Positions 25,745-34,883 of a stretch of 45,022 nt of DNA are shown one piece after another (within the stretch, counting starts at the first letter, position 1; each line of letters begins with the position of its first letter). The notes beneath the pieces were generated by a model. It ran no database searches and was not told the DNA's origin. It saw only the letters and a list, made by a program, of their open reading frames with translations. The position numbers were made by a program, and so were the translations under genes. The stretch covers positions 1 through 45,022 of the forward strand of contig JANLPR010000039.1 of assembly GCA_031367345.1 (NCBI GenBank). Direction: 5' to 3'. Origin of the DNA: JADKIH01 sp031367345 (GTDB taxonomy: Bacteria; Bacteroidota; Bacteroidia; AKYH767-A; 2013-40CM-41-45).

Positions 25745-27136
25745 ATGAATCCATTAAAGCCACTCTTCAACAAATTATTTCGCTTAAATATGTATGAGCG
25801 AATACCCACTGAGGATTTGATGTCGCGTCAGCGATTCACTTTATTTCGAATTTATACATATACAGCCTTCCTGGCTAGTATTTTTACAGCTGTCCAGATT
25901 TCTACTTCTTTTGAAGTCACAAGTTTTACCGCCCTACTGCTTTATGCTTTGGCTTCGGTAATGCTAATTAACTTCTTTGTAGTCAAGCAAGTAGAAAAGC
26001 TGCCTCTAGCATATTCACTATCAGTAATTATTGGATTTCTCGTGGTTCATACGCAGGCTTATACAGCCGGAGGCGTCATGAATTCAGGAACGATGTATTT
26101 GTCAGTCATTATTATGACAGCTTTTATGTTACTTGGGCCACGTTCGGGAAAGATATTTACAGTGATAGCAATAGTAAACGTTGGGCTCCTCTTTTACCTT
26201 TCAGAGTATACGAACCTTACCAACTACGAACTTTTAAAAGGCGACTCTCATTTGATTCATCAAGATGCCTTGACTACTTTTATTATTGCGCTAGTATTAG
26301 TTGCTGCTCAAAGTAATTATTTAAATAGTGGAAAGAATGTCATTATCGAAAAGGTCAGTGCACAAAAAGACCTTTTAATTGAAAATAACAGAAAGCTTCA
26401 AGAATATACAGCATCACTAGAAAAGTCGAACCGTGAATTAGATAAGTTTGCCTCTATTGTATCTCATGATTTAAAAGCTCCATTGAGAGCAATCGGAAGT
26501 TTAACAGGATGGATAGAGGAAGATTCAGCCGATGAATTATCGGATGAATCAAAAGCAAATTTTAACACGATAAAACAACGGGTAAAGAGAATGGAAGATT
26601 TAATTAATGCCATTCTTGATTATTCTAGAGCGGATAGACGTAAGGCCGATGATGAAACGGTTGATATAAATTTGCTTGTAACCGATACGCTTGAATTTAT
26701 TGGACAGCCGGAGAATGTAGAATTGAAGGTTAAAAATAAATTGCCTAAAATAGTTTCTGATCCTACTAGATTATCGCAAGTGTTTAGTAATCTAATTGGG
26801 AATGCAATTAAATACAACGATAAAAAGGAAATTAAAATTGATATTTCCTCTGTTGAATCTACAGAAGGTTATACTTTTTCAATAAAAGACAATGGCCCGG
26901 GAATCGAAGAACAATACTATGATCGGATCTTTGTTATTTTTCAAACACTGAATAGGAGAGACGATGTGGAGAGTACAGGCGTCGGATTGGCCATAGTAAA
27001 GAAAATTATTGAAGAGGTTGGTGGTAAGATTTGGGTAGAATCTGAGGTAGGAAAAGGCTCAGACTTTAAATTTTTCTGGCCAAAAGAGCAAGTTTCGTCT
27101 GAAAATATGGTGATAGCCGCAGCAATGATTGTGTAA
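25745..27136 (+). CDS. Membrane sensor histidine kinase
   Basis: The ATG at 25745 (463 residues) is preferred to a TTG at 25673, which would add 24 atypical residues. Residues about 30-200 hold roughly six hydrophobic segments, with no extracellular sensor domain large enough to recognise. A short coiled coil (KNVIIEKVSAQKDLLIENNRK) joins them to a HisKA domain with the phospho-His near residue 241 (FASIVSHDLKAPLRAIGS). The ATPase domain has the N box NLIGNAIKYND, G1 DNGPGI and G2 GVGLAIVKKII. The kinase is divergent from a receiver-only regulator and probably phosphorylates it. The stimulus is unknown. Confidence 0.9.
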   Translation: MNPLKPLFNKLFRLNMYERIPTEDLMSRQRFTLFRIYTYTAFLASIFTAVQISTSFEVTSFTALLLYALASVMLINFFVVKQVEKLPLAYSLSVIIGFLVVHTQAYTAGGVMNSGTMYLSVIIMTAFMLLGPRSGKIFTVIAIVNVGLLFYLSEYTNLTNYELLKGDSHLIHQDALTTFIIALVLVAAQSNYLNSGKNVIIEKVSAQKDLLIENNRKLQEYTASLEKSNRELDKFASIVSHDLKAPLRAIGSLTGWIEEDSADELSDESKANFNTIKQRVKRMEDLINAILDYSRADRRKADDETVDINLLVTDTLEFIGQPENVELKVKNKLPKIVSDPTRLSQVFSNLIGNAIKYNDKKEIKIDISSVESTEGYTFSIKDNGPGIEEQYYDRIFVIFQTLNRRDDVESTGVGLAIVKKIIEEVGGKIWVESEVGKGSDFKFFWPKEQVSSENMVIAAAMIV

Positions 27137-27205
27137 GAACCGTATGTTCTTTAGCAAACTCTTTATCCATGGTGATGTATTATTGTCTGTACAAGATAGA
27201 ACGCC

Positions 27206-27568
27206 ATGCGAAAACAAATCAACAAAATTACAAACACAGAAAACACTAACTTCAGAACACAGCTACATATCGTAGAAACTGAATCTAATCGTGTACATGT
27301 AGAAATTGAGATCGAAAATCACGTCAAGAGTATCCGGGCGCTGGTGAACAAATTGCGACCTCAAGAACGACAAAAGTATTTCAACGGACTGTTAAGTCAT
27401 CTCTTAACGAATAATGTTGAATATCCTTTGCAAAATGTTAATTCGATGAAAATTAATTGCGACAATGACGATTTCAGTAATTTATCGGGAAACGATTTGG
27501 AGCTGATTCGAGAATTATCATGCAAATTGCAAGACCTTTACTTAAGAAGTGGAGATGTTTTGGAATAA
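27206..27568 (+). CDS. Hypothetical protein, 120 residues
   Basis: No family recognised. The protein is soluble, polar and probably mostly helical, with a central charged helix (VKSIRALVNKLRPQERQKYF) and an acidic C-terminal part (NCDNDDFSNLSGNDLELIREL). It has no signal peptide, membrane segment or Cys motif. It lies 69 bp after the histidine kinase on the same strand and is closed off by its own strong terminator, so it may belong to the kinase transcript. A role in that signalling pathway is a positional guess only. The ATG start, helical content and flanking terminator support it being a real gene. Confidence 0.6.
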   Translation: MRKQINKITNTENTNFRTQLHIVETESNRVHVEIEIENHVKSIRALVNKLRPQERQKYFNGLLSHLLTNNVEYPLQNVNSMKINCDNDDFSNLSGNDLELIRELSCKLQDLYLRSGDVLE

Positions 27569-27585
27569 ATAAATAGAACTTAATT

Positions 27586-27621
27586 AAATCCGATTTGCGA
27601 AAGTAAATCGGATTTTTTTTT
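27586..27621 (+). terminator. Rho-independent terminator
   Basis: An 11-bp perfect stem, AAATCCGATTT (27586-27596) with AAATCGGATTT (27605-27615), loop GCGAAAGT, then a run of Ts to 27621. Confidence 0.92.
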
Positions 27622-27668
27622 AACTTTAAATTCTTCAAAAAAAACGGTTCGACTCTTTATTTCGCGAA

Positions 27669-28409
27669 ATGCCAATAAAAAAATTATCTCCTAAACATAA
27701 ACTTGCGATCAGATGGTTTCATTGGATAAATTTTCCAATTCTTTTTATAATGATCTGGAGTGGTACTTTAATCTATTGGGCAAACGATGTCTATAAATTA
27801 GATGCCGGAGTTTTTAAATTCCAGTTTTATCCGGAGGCTCTATACAAATCATTAAACATTCCTCACCGATTGGCTGAAGGGATGTCGTTTCATTTTTTAT
27901 TTATGTGGATTTTTTTCTTCAACGGATTAGCGTACGTATTCTATTTATTTTTTTCGGGTGAATGGCATGCTATTCTCCCCACTAGAAAATCGTTTAAGGA
28001 AGCATTCTTAGTTCTCTTACATGACTTGCATTTACGAAAACAAATTCCACCATTTAAAAAATACAATGCAGCTCAAAGGATTGCTTATACTGCAATTGTA
28101 ATAATGGGTTTCTTTTCGCTCGTAACCGGTTTGGCAATTTATAAACCGGCGCAATTTCCTAATTTAGTTTCACTGATTGGCGGCTATGAACAAGCGCGAT
28201 TATATCATTTTATTTTGACAATAGGATTTGTCTTATTTTTTCTCATTCATGTTGTTCAAGTTATTTTAGCAGGTTGGAATAATTTTCGTGCAATGATTAC
28301 AGGTTGGGAAATTGTAAAAGAAGAGGTAGACCCAATCATTGAATCAACAATTATCAACAATCATTCAGAAGATAAGTTCGACATTCCTAATTCTACGAAC
28401 GATGAATAA
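27669..28409 (+). CDS. Cytochrome b561-type membrane subunit
   Basis: A 246-residue integral membrane protein of the cytochrome b561/thiosulfate-reductase/hydrogenase cytochrome b group. Hydrophobic helices begin at residues about 20, 74, 138 and 178. Candidate heme ligands are His18 (WFHW), His75 (MSFHFLF), His180 (LYHFILT) and His194 (FFLIHVV), compatible with two b hemes. It probably passes electrons between the quinone pool and the molybdoenzyme whose start codon overlaps its stop by 8 bp. Direction of electron flow and substrate are unknown. The C-terminal tail beyond the last helix is hydrophilic. Confidence 0.85.
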   Translation: MPIKKLSPKHKLAIRWFHWINFPILFIMIWSGTLIYWANDVYKLDAGVFKFQFYPEALYKSLNIPHRLAEGMSFHFLFMWIFFFNGLAYVFYLFFSGEWHAILPTRKSFKEAFLVLLHDLHLRKQIPPFKKYNAAQRIAYTAIVIMGFFSLVTGLAIYKPAQFPNLVSLIGGYEQARLYHFILTIGFVLFFLIHVVQVILAGWNNFRAMITGWEIVKEEVDPIIESTIINNHSEDKFDIPNSTNDE

Positions 28410-29214
28410 GCAGCTTTCTGACGAACAAAAAATGAATCGTAGTATTTTGAAAAAAACCATTATTTCATTTTCATGGTTTTTTATTTTTGCGATCATTGGC
28501 TATTTTTTACTTTCAACTATAATGAATGCGCCAAAGATTAATGAAATTGCAACACCTTTCCGCGCAGTTCTCGATCTAAACGCGAAATTGTTTGCACGTA
28601 ATTATGTGGGAACTCCATTGTCTAAAGAGTTTCCTAAATCTGTGGCCGCAAGAAAAGTTAGGGTAAATGGAATGGTTGGTCTTCGTGATAAATTAGACAC
28701 CGCCAATTATGTTCTTCGTGTAATTCGGTATTCTGAAAATTCGCCGGAGCCGTCCGACACTTTATTAATCACATTAGCAGACTTGAGGAAGCTACCAAAA
28801 ACTGAAGTTATATTTAATTTTAAATGTATTGAAGGATGGAGTCAAATAAGTTGGTGGGGCGGTGTACGATTTTCAGATTTTGCTAAGGCTTATCATTTGG
28901 GTACTAAAAACAATCAAGTCCCTGATCCAATCAATCATGCTGACGAAATTCTTAACTATGCCGGATTAAAAACGATCGATTCACAATACTATGTCGGAAT
29001 AGATATGCCAAGTATGATGCACCCTCAAACGATTTTATGCTATGAAATGAATGGTCAACCATTAAAGATGGAACAAGGGTCACCATTAAGATTAATCATT
29101 CCTGTAAAGTATGGAATCAAGCATTTGAAAAAAATAGGGACACTATTTTTTAGCCAAGAACCACCACCCGATTATTGGGGCGATAGAGGCTATGATTATT
29201 TTTCAGGACTGTAA
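28402..29214 (+). CDS. Sulfite-oxidase-fold molybdopterin-dependent oxidoreductase, membrane anchored
   Basis: The ATG at 28402 (270 residues) overlaps the cytochrome gene by 8 bp and replaces a longer reading from 28339. One hydrophobic segment (about 19-41, SFSWFFIFAIIGYFLLS) follows a Lys/Arg-rich N-terminus (MNRSILKKT). The Moco domain shows the cysteine ligand Cys142 in FKCIEGWSQISWWGG and the terminal segments PQTILCYEMNGQPL, GSPLRLIIPVKYGIKHLK and FFSQEPPPDYWGDRGYD. These are typical of the YedY/MsrP-like family. The pair with the cytochrome b gene parallels MsrP-MsrQ, but the heme subunit is of another family. No twin-arginine signal is visible. Confidence 0.85.
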   Translation: MNKQLSDEQKMNRSILKKTIISFSWFFIFAIIGYFLLSTIMNAPKINEIATPFRAVLDLNAKLFARNYVGTPLSKEFPKSVAARKVRVNGMVGLRDKLDTANYVLRVIRYSENSPEPSDTLLITLADLRKLPKTEVIFNFKCIEGWSQISWWGGVRFSDFAKAYHLGTKNNQVPDPINHADEILNYAGLKTIDSQYYVGIDMPSMMHPQTILCYEMNGQPLKMEQGSPLRLIIPVKYGIKHLKKIGTLFFSQEPPPDYWGDRGYDYFSGL

Positions 29215-29222
29215 TAGTTGAA

Positions 29223-30935
29223 TTAATACAGCAATCGAATTGGATATCTCTTATATCCTTTTTCAAAATAAGGTGAATTCTGATAGATGAAATAAAGTTG
29301 TGAATAGCTATCTGCTTTGGGATGATCCTTTTTCCAGTTGGTAAATTTTGCTGCTAATAGTTCATCTTTTTTTAAAAGCAAATCAGCCAGATCTTCAAAG
29401 ACATAAGAGGAGAACCACTCTTTCTCTTGTAAAATTGAATCAAAGAATCCCCAGCAGAAATAACTGTCAACAGCGTCAGGCATCAGTGTCTCCATAATTG
29501 TGCGAAGACTTTTTTGTTTTGTGCTTACTAAATAGTCGCCTCGTTTCATCCATATTTTTTCGTCAATCGAGTGCGATCGAACATTGCTATGGAGGTAATG
29601 GCCTTCATAGGGAGCAGAAGTAGTTGTGTAATCATCTATGTAAATTGATTTACAGTTTGCGGTAGAATCTTGAGCAATACGATTAATAGTAGCACCGTTC
29701 AATTCTAACATACGAACTATATTTTCGTAAGCCTGAGGCACAAAAAAATTATCGGGAATTTCTACAGAATCTTTAGCACTATAATCATTATAGAAGCCAA
29801 TTTTTTTTCGAAAAGGCTTGTCGTGATTATATTTCAATCGTTGAAGTCCGGTTACTTTACTTGGTAAATATTCAGCAGTATAACCATTAAAATATATCGA
29901 ATCTTTTTTTGTCATATCTACTTCGAAATTGTACGGATACCATTTCAAACGTTCGTCATATTCTGCTGCTGCTTTTCTTCTGTTCAAAATTTCAGTTTTA
30001 TTTTCAGCGGTAAATGCTAGAATGGTTGATAAGAAGTTCATCATGCTTTTTACTCGTTCGGAAAACGGTTTTAACATGTGTGATTCTGTGATGAACGAAA
30101 AACAATTATGCGCTGCCATATAACCTGATAGAAATCTTGGTGTTTCTAAAAAGGCTACGATGCCGCTGTCCGGAGAACTTTCTTCATTCAAGGGGGCAAC
30201 GTATGGAATCATTTCATCATTTTTGTCTTTCATGGCATTCAATAGGGCGGGAGTGAATGAGTCGTGCAGAAATGTTCCAAGAATAGGATTCAATTTATTG
30301 TGTTGTGTACTTATGAGCGTCATGGTGTATTGGTAATCGGCTCCATCACTCACATGCGTATCTACAAAAACATCAGGTTCCCATTGTTGTAAAATTGCTT
30401 TTAACGAATGGGTGTTTGATGCGTCTGTTTTGATAAAATCACGATTCAAATCGAGATTTTTTGCGTTTCCGCGAAATCCATATTCAACCGGACCATTTTG
30501 ATTAACTCTACTTGTACTATTTCTATTCAGCGCACCATCAATATTTAAAACAGGAACAATACAAATAACTACATTCTCTAAATATCTTTTGGCAGTTGTG
30601 TCTTGAAGAATTTTTTTTGCAAATTTTAAACTAGCATCCATTCCGTCCGGTTCTCCCGGATGAATTCCGTTATTGATGAAAAGAATTACTTTTCCCAATT
30701 CATGTAAACTTTGAGGTTGAAAGATCCCGTTTCCCGAAATAATAAATAGCTGTAGATTTAATCCGCAATCTGTTTTTCCGTAAGTGATTAAAGCAGCATT
30801 GTCATATTTTTGATCAAGTATTTTATATTCTTTAATAAGTTCGAAATAGGTGAGCGATTGATTCAGAGAGTCAATAGCCTGACCGTAAATGTAATTTCCG
30901 GATATAAAAAATAAAAAAGCAATGAGTTTTTTCAT
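29223..30935 (-). CDS. M14-family zinc carboxypeptidase, exported
   Basis: 570 residues with a Sec signal peptide (MKKLIAFLFFISGNYIYGQ). The zinc-binding motif HPGE (His92, Glu95, in NNGIHPGEPDGMD) and the second His in FVDTHVSDGADY (His194) mark an M14 carboxypeptidase. RNAKNLDLNRDF gives the substrate-binding Asn-Arg pair, and FITESHML is a candidate for the catalytic Glu. The C-terminal 200 residues are an additional domain I do not recognise. Probably a periplasmic or secreted peptidase for nutrient peptides. It is tail-to-tail with the molybdoenzyme gene across 8 bp and divergent from the M16 peptidase gene. Confidence 0.85.
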   Translation of the reverse strand: MKKLIAFLFFISGNYIYGQAIDSLNQSLTYFELIKEYKILDQKYDNAALITYGKTDCGLNLQLFIISGNGIFQPQSLHELGKVILFINNGIHPGEPDGMDASLKFAKKILQDTTAKRYLENVVICIVPVLNIDGALNRNSTSRVNQNGPVEYGFRGNAKNLDLNRDFIKTDASNTHSLKAILQQWEPDVFVDTHVSDGADYQYTMTLISTQHNKLNPILGTFLHDSFTPALLNAMKDKNDEMIPYVAPLNEESSPDSGIVAFLETPRFLSGYMAAHNCFSFITESHMLKPFSERVKSMMNFLSTILAFTAENKTEILNRRKAAAEYDERLKWYPYNFEVDMTKKDSIYFNGYTAEYLPSKVTGLQRLKYNHDKPFRKKIGFYNDYSAKDSVEIPDNFFVPQAYENIVRMLELNGATINRIAQDSTANCKSIYIDDYTTTSAPYEGHYLHSNVRSHSIDEKIWMKRGDYLVSTKQKSLRTIMETLMPDAVDSYFCWGFFDSILQEKEWFSSYVFEDLADLLLKKDELLAAKFTNWKKDHPKADSYSQLYFIYQNSPYFEKGYKRYPIRLLY

Positions 30936-31073
30936 TGTGCCAAGGTAGAAATAAGTTATGAATTAGGGACTTTTAGATTTAAAATGCAAAAGGGCTTTCG
31001 GCTATGGAAAAAATTCAAAACAAGAGTAGGAGTGGAAATAAAATGATATATTTCGACACTAAAAATCATCACC

Positions 31074-33869
31074 GTGAAAAAAATAATTTTATTAGTGTGC
31101 ATAGGTCTAGCCTACTTGTCTGTTTTTTCTCAAACCGACCTTAATTCTGTAATTCCATCTGACCCTAAAGTTCGTCAAGGTGTTTTAACAAATGGCATGC
31201 GGTATTATATCAGGCAAAATGCGAAACCGGAGAAGAGAGCCGAATTACGTTTAGCTGTTAATGCCGGGTCAAATTTTGAAGACGACGATCAACAAGGTAT
31301 CGCTCATCTCACCGAGCATTTAGCCTTTAATGGAACAAAGAATTTTAAGAAAAATGATTTGATCGATTATTTAGAATCGGTTGGAACTAAATTCGGACCG
31401 CATTTAAATGCATACACTAGTTTCGATGAAACGGTTTATATGATTCAGATTCCAACAGATAAAGAAGAGATAGTTGACAAAGGTCTGCAAATCTTAGAAG
31501 ACTGGTCGCACAATCTTGCATTTGATAGCCTAGAAGTTGATAAGGAGCGCGGTGTTGTAATTGAAGAGTGGAGAATTGGACAAGGTGCAGGTGAACGTAT
31601 GCGTCGTCAATATTGGCCGCTATTGTTTAAGGACAGTCGTTATGCGCTTCGTCTTCCAATAGGTAAGAAAGAGATCATTGAAACTACACCTCAATCAACA
31701 ATTCGTAGGTTTTACAATGAATGGTATCGTCCAAATTTGATGGCAGTAATTGTAGTCGGTGATTTTAATGTAGATGAGATGGAGAAAAAAGTAGTAAATG
31801 AATTTTCAAAAGTTCCGGTTAAAAGTGGCACGCTTCCTTGGAAATCGTTTGATGTTCCTGAACAAAAAGATTTAATTTTTTCAGCTGTTACCGATAAAGA
31901 AAATACATCAACAGATGTGGAATTGAACTACAAATTACCACATGAGAGTAATAAGCTCTTGAAAGATTATCGTCAGGAAATGGTAGAGCAGCTATTTTCA
32001 ACGATGATGAATGCCAGATACAGTGAGATTAGCAGAAAGGCTGATGCTCCTTTTCTATTTGCCGGTGGTGGTTTGGGTTCTATGGTGCGAACAGAAAATG
32101 CATTTGATGTAAATGCTCGTTGTTCAGAGGGGAAAGCTACAATAGCATTAAAATCCTTAATTACTGAATTGGAAAGAATACGTCGTTATGGATTCACAGA
32201 AACTGAATTCGTACGTACCAAAGCTGAAATGATGGAAGGGATGAAGTCTCAATACAATGAAAAAGATAAAACACCGTCTGCTTCTTTTGCAAGAGAATAT
32301 GTGAGTAATTTTTTAACTAATGAGCCAATGCCGGGAATTGAAAAAGAGTATGAATATTACAACACTTATCTTGGAGCAATAACTTTGAAAGAAGTTAATG
32401 ATGTCGGAAAAAAAGTAATTACTGGGAGCGAGAATTGTTTTGTATTAATAACATATCCGCAGAAGGATGGTGTTGTTGTTCCGACTGAAAGCGATGTAAA
32501 AAGTTTGTTTGCAAACGCTCTGACGGAAAATATTCAGCCTTATGTTGATCAAGTTTCAAATAAGCCGATCGTCGATAAAAAATTAGCGTTGAAAAAAATA
32601 GATAAGGAAGAGAAGAACGAAAAGTATGGCATAACGCGATTAACATTTAAAAATGGAATTAAGGTTGTATTAAAACCAACCGATTTTAAGAATGATCAGG
32701 TGATTTTTGCCAGCTATTCATCAGGTGGTTGGACAAGTATTGATCGTAATCTTTTTTATTCAGCTACATCTGCCGACGACATAGTAGATGCTTCCGGAAT
32801 TGGTGAAATGAACGAAACAGAATTGGAGAAAATGTTGGCAGGGAAAACCGTTGGTTGTTCGCCATATATTAGCTCAATGTATCAAGGCTTGAATGGAAAT
32901 TGTGCCCCAAAAGATATTCCCACTTTAATGGAATTAATTTATGCTTACCATACAGTGCCTCGTTTAGATAAAGATGCATTAGCTGCCATTCTAGAGAAAA
33001 AAAGAAATTCGTTGAAAAATAAAAATGCAAATCCTCAATCTGTATTTGCTGATACGGTTAACTATTTTATGTCGGGCTACAATTATTCGGCAGTACCTAT
33101 GACAACAGCTATGATAGATAGTATCAATGGAGAGAAAGCACTGGCCATTTATAAATCATTGATGGGTGATTTAAGTGGCACAACTTTTTATTTTATTGGA
33201 AATTTCGATTCGGATTCTATAAAATTGTACTGTCAAAAATTTATTGCAAACCTTCCTGCTTCCGGTAAAGCAAACAATTGGAAAGATATTGGAATTCGAT
33301 ATCCATTGGGAAAAGTAGAAAAAGAAGTAAAGAAAGGAATAGCTCCTAAGAGTTTGGTTTCCCTCAGGTGGAATATGCCTTTCGATTTTAACATGAAAAA
33401 TAGAAATGAAGTTTATGCTTTGAATAAACTAATTAATATAAGGTTACGTGAAGTTCTACGAGAAGATAAAAGTGGAGTATATGGAGTAAGCTTTACATCG
33501 AATCCTTCGAGATTACCGATCGCGAAACTGGAAAATACTGTTGGTTTTAATTGTAAGCCTGAAAATGTAGATTCTTTGATTGCTGCTGTATGGCAAGTTA
33601 TTAATGAAGTGAAGCTGACTGGGTGTGATGAAAAGAATTTAGAGAAAATTAAACAAACATTTATTAGAGAAAGAGAAACATCCTTAAAAGAAAATTCATT
33701 TTGGTTGACGTTGCTTATGACGTATGATAAGAATGGAGAAAATATTAATCAAATTGATGGATATAACGATTGGGTGAACTTTTTGCAAGGAAAAGATTTT
33801 GTTGGATTTGCAGATCGTTATTTTAAAACGGATAACTATGCAAAGTTAATTCTTATGCCGGAAAATTAA
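31074..33869 (+). CDS. M16-family metallopeptidase (pitrilysin/insulinase type), exported
   Basis: 931 residues with a Sec signal peptide (MKKIILLVCIGLAYLSVFSQ), read from a GTG at 31074 because no in-frame ATG precedes it. The inverted zinc motif HxxEH is HLTEH (His78, Glu81, His82), with the downstream Glu residues in ERGVVIEEWR (158-167). Two M16 halves are present; only the first has the zinc motif, as is usual for full-length two-domain members. The pair with the divergent M14 gene suggests peptide breakdown in the periplasm or outside the cell. The stop is followed by a hairpin shared with convergent miaA. Confidence 0.9.
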   Translation: MKKIILLVCIGLAYLSVFSQTDLNSVIPSDPKVRQGVLTNGMRYYIRQNAKPEKRAELRLAVNAGSNFEDDDQQGIAHLTEHLAFNGTKNFKKNDLIDYLESVGTKFGPHLNAYTSFDETVYMIQIPTDKEEIVDKGLQILEDWSHNLAFDSLEVDKERGVVIEEWRIGQGAGERMRRQYWPLLFKDSRYALRLPIGKKEIIETTPQSTIRRFYNEWYRPNLMAVIVVGDFNVDEMEKKVVNEFSKVPVKSGTLPWKSFDVPEQKDLIFSAVTDKENTSTDVELNYKLPHESNKLLKDYRQEMVEQLFSTMMNARYSEISRKADAPFLFAGGGLGSMVRTENAFDVNARCSEGKATIALKSLITELERIRRYGFTETEFVRTKAEMMEGMKSQYNEKDKTPSASFAREYVSNFLTNEPMPGIEKEYEYYNTYLGAITLKEVNDVGKKVITGSENCFVLITYPQKDGVVVPTESDVKSLFANALTENIQPYVDQVSNKPIVDKKLALKKIDKEEKNEKYGITRLTFKNGIKVVLKPTDFKNDQVIFASYSSGGWTSIDRNLFYSATSADDIVDASGIGEMNETELEKMLAGKTVGCSPYISSMYQGLNGNCAPKDIPTLMELIYAYHTVPRLDKDALAAILEKKRNSLKNKNANPQSVFADTVNYFMSGYNYSAVPMTTAMIDSINGEKALAIYKSLMGDLSGTTFYFIGNFDSDSIKLYCQKFIANLPASGKANNWKDIGIRYPLGKVEKEVKKGIAPKSLVSLRWNMPFDFNMKNRNEVYALNKLINIRLREVLREDKSGVYGVSFTSNPSRLPIAKLENTVGFNCKPENVDSLIAAVWQVINEVKLTGCDEKNLEKIKQTFIRERETSLKENSFWLTLLMTYDKNGENINQIDGYNDWVNFLQGKDFVGFADRYFKTDNYAKLILMPEN

Positions 33870-33875
33870 TTTATA

Positions 33876-33906
33876 TCGGGAGTTTTGTAGTTCACAAAGC
33901 TCCCGA
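33876..33906. terminator. Hairpin between convergent M16 and miaA genes
   Basis: TCGGGAG (33876-33882) pairs with CTCCCGA (33900-33906); TTTGT and ACAAA pair inside. There is no long T tract on either strand, so termination may be weak. Confidence 0.55.
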
Positions 33907-33913
33907 ATAACTT

Positions 33914-34807
33914 TTATGTTGATTCGATGATCTCTATGAATTCATTAACGTTGTCAGGTTTTAACCAGTTGAATTCTTTGTCGCGTCGAAACCATGTAAG
34001 TTGTCGTTTGGCATAGTTTCTCGAATGTTTTTTTATCAGTTCAATTGCATCTTCTAATTTTTCAATGCCATCAAGAAAACTGAAAATCTCTGAGTAGCCA
34101 ACAGTTTGTAAAGCGTTGTAATTTCGAAAGGGGAGGAGAGATTCAACTTCTTCAACTAAACCTTCAATAATCATTCGGTCTACTCGTTGATTAATTCGTT
34201 TGTACAAAATTTCCCGTTCAATATCCAGTGAAAATTTAATAGTTTGAAATGATCTTATCTTTTTAACTGCTTTACGAAAAGATGAAAATGTTTTTCCTGT
34301 TTGCTCTATGATTTCTAAGGCTCTTATGAGTCGATGTTTATTTTTAATATCAACTAACTTATAGTAATCCGGGTCTTTATTTTTCAACTCATCGGCAAGA
34401 AATGAGATTCCTTTTTCTTCAAATATCGTTTTCCATTTGGTACGAATCGCTGCATCGGTTTCCGGAAGCTCGTCGATTCCTTCACAAACTGCCTGGATAT
34501 ACAAACCGCTTCCACCTACAAGTATTAAGTGGTCGTTTGTTTTAAATAACTCTTCGATTAATTGAAGGGCATCGATTTCATATTTTCCAATATTGTAATC
34601 TTGTTTCGGATCTAACGTATCTATGAAATGATGTTTAACAGCAGCTAATTCATTTTGAGTTGGCTTTGCTGTTCCGATATTCATGTTGCGATAAAATTGT
34701 CGGCTATCGGCATTAATAATTTCAGTGTTATAATGTTTAGCCAATTCTATAGCCAATCCGGTTTTTCCGGATGCAGTAGGACCTCCAATTACAATTAATT
34801 TTTTCAC
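33914..34807 (-). CDS. miaA: tRNA dimethylallyltransferase (MiaA)
   Basis: Adds the isopentenyl group to A37 of tRNAs reading UNN codons. The start is a GTG at 34807, giving MKKLIVIGGPTASGKTGLAIEL with the P-loop; no ATG precedes it in frame. DSRQFYRNMNIGTAKPT is the conserved DSxQ segment, followed by LVGGSGLYIQA, QTVGYSEI and NYAKRQLTWFRRD. Length (297) is normal. It belongs to a run of minus-strand genes rich in tRNA maturation (cca, tsaC), though the pRiA4b-type gene between has its own terminator. Confidence 0.96.
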   Translation of the reverse strand: MKKLIVIGGPTASGKTGLAIELAKHYNTEIINADSRQFYRNMNIGTAKPTQNELAAVKHHFIDTLDPKQDYNIGKYEIDALQLIEELFKTNDHLILVGGSGLYIQAVCEGIDELPETDAAIRTKWKTIFEEKGISFLADELKNKDPDYYKLVDIKNKHRLIRALEIIEQTGKTFSSFRKAVKKIRSFQTIKFSLDIEREILYKRINQRVDRMIIEGLVEEVESLLPFRNYNALQTVGYSEIFSFLDGIEKLEDAIELIKKHSRNYAKRQLTWFRRDKEFNWLKPDNVNEFIEIIEST

Positions 34808-34821
34808 TGCTAAAAAGTAAA

Positions 34822-34844
34822 AGACCCTCTTTGAATGAGGGTCT
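34822..34844 (-). terminator. Rho-independent terminator of the pRiA4b-like gene
   Basis: AGACCCTC and GAGGGTCT form an 8-bp stem (34822-34829 with 34837-34844) around a 7-base loop. On the minus strand it is followed by TTTTACTTTTT. It lies downstream of the 34884-35531 gene and just ahead of the miaA start. Confidence 0.7.
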
Positions 34845-34883
34845 ACTAGTAATTATTATTTTTTATCAATTATCAAATTGATT

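Noticed and set aside
30940..30947. -7 box TACCTTGG before the M14 peptidase gene
   Set aside because: One mismatch to TAnnTTTG and no -33 element at a suitable distance, so it was not listed as a promoter.
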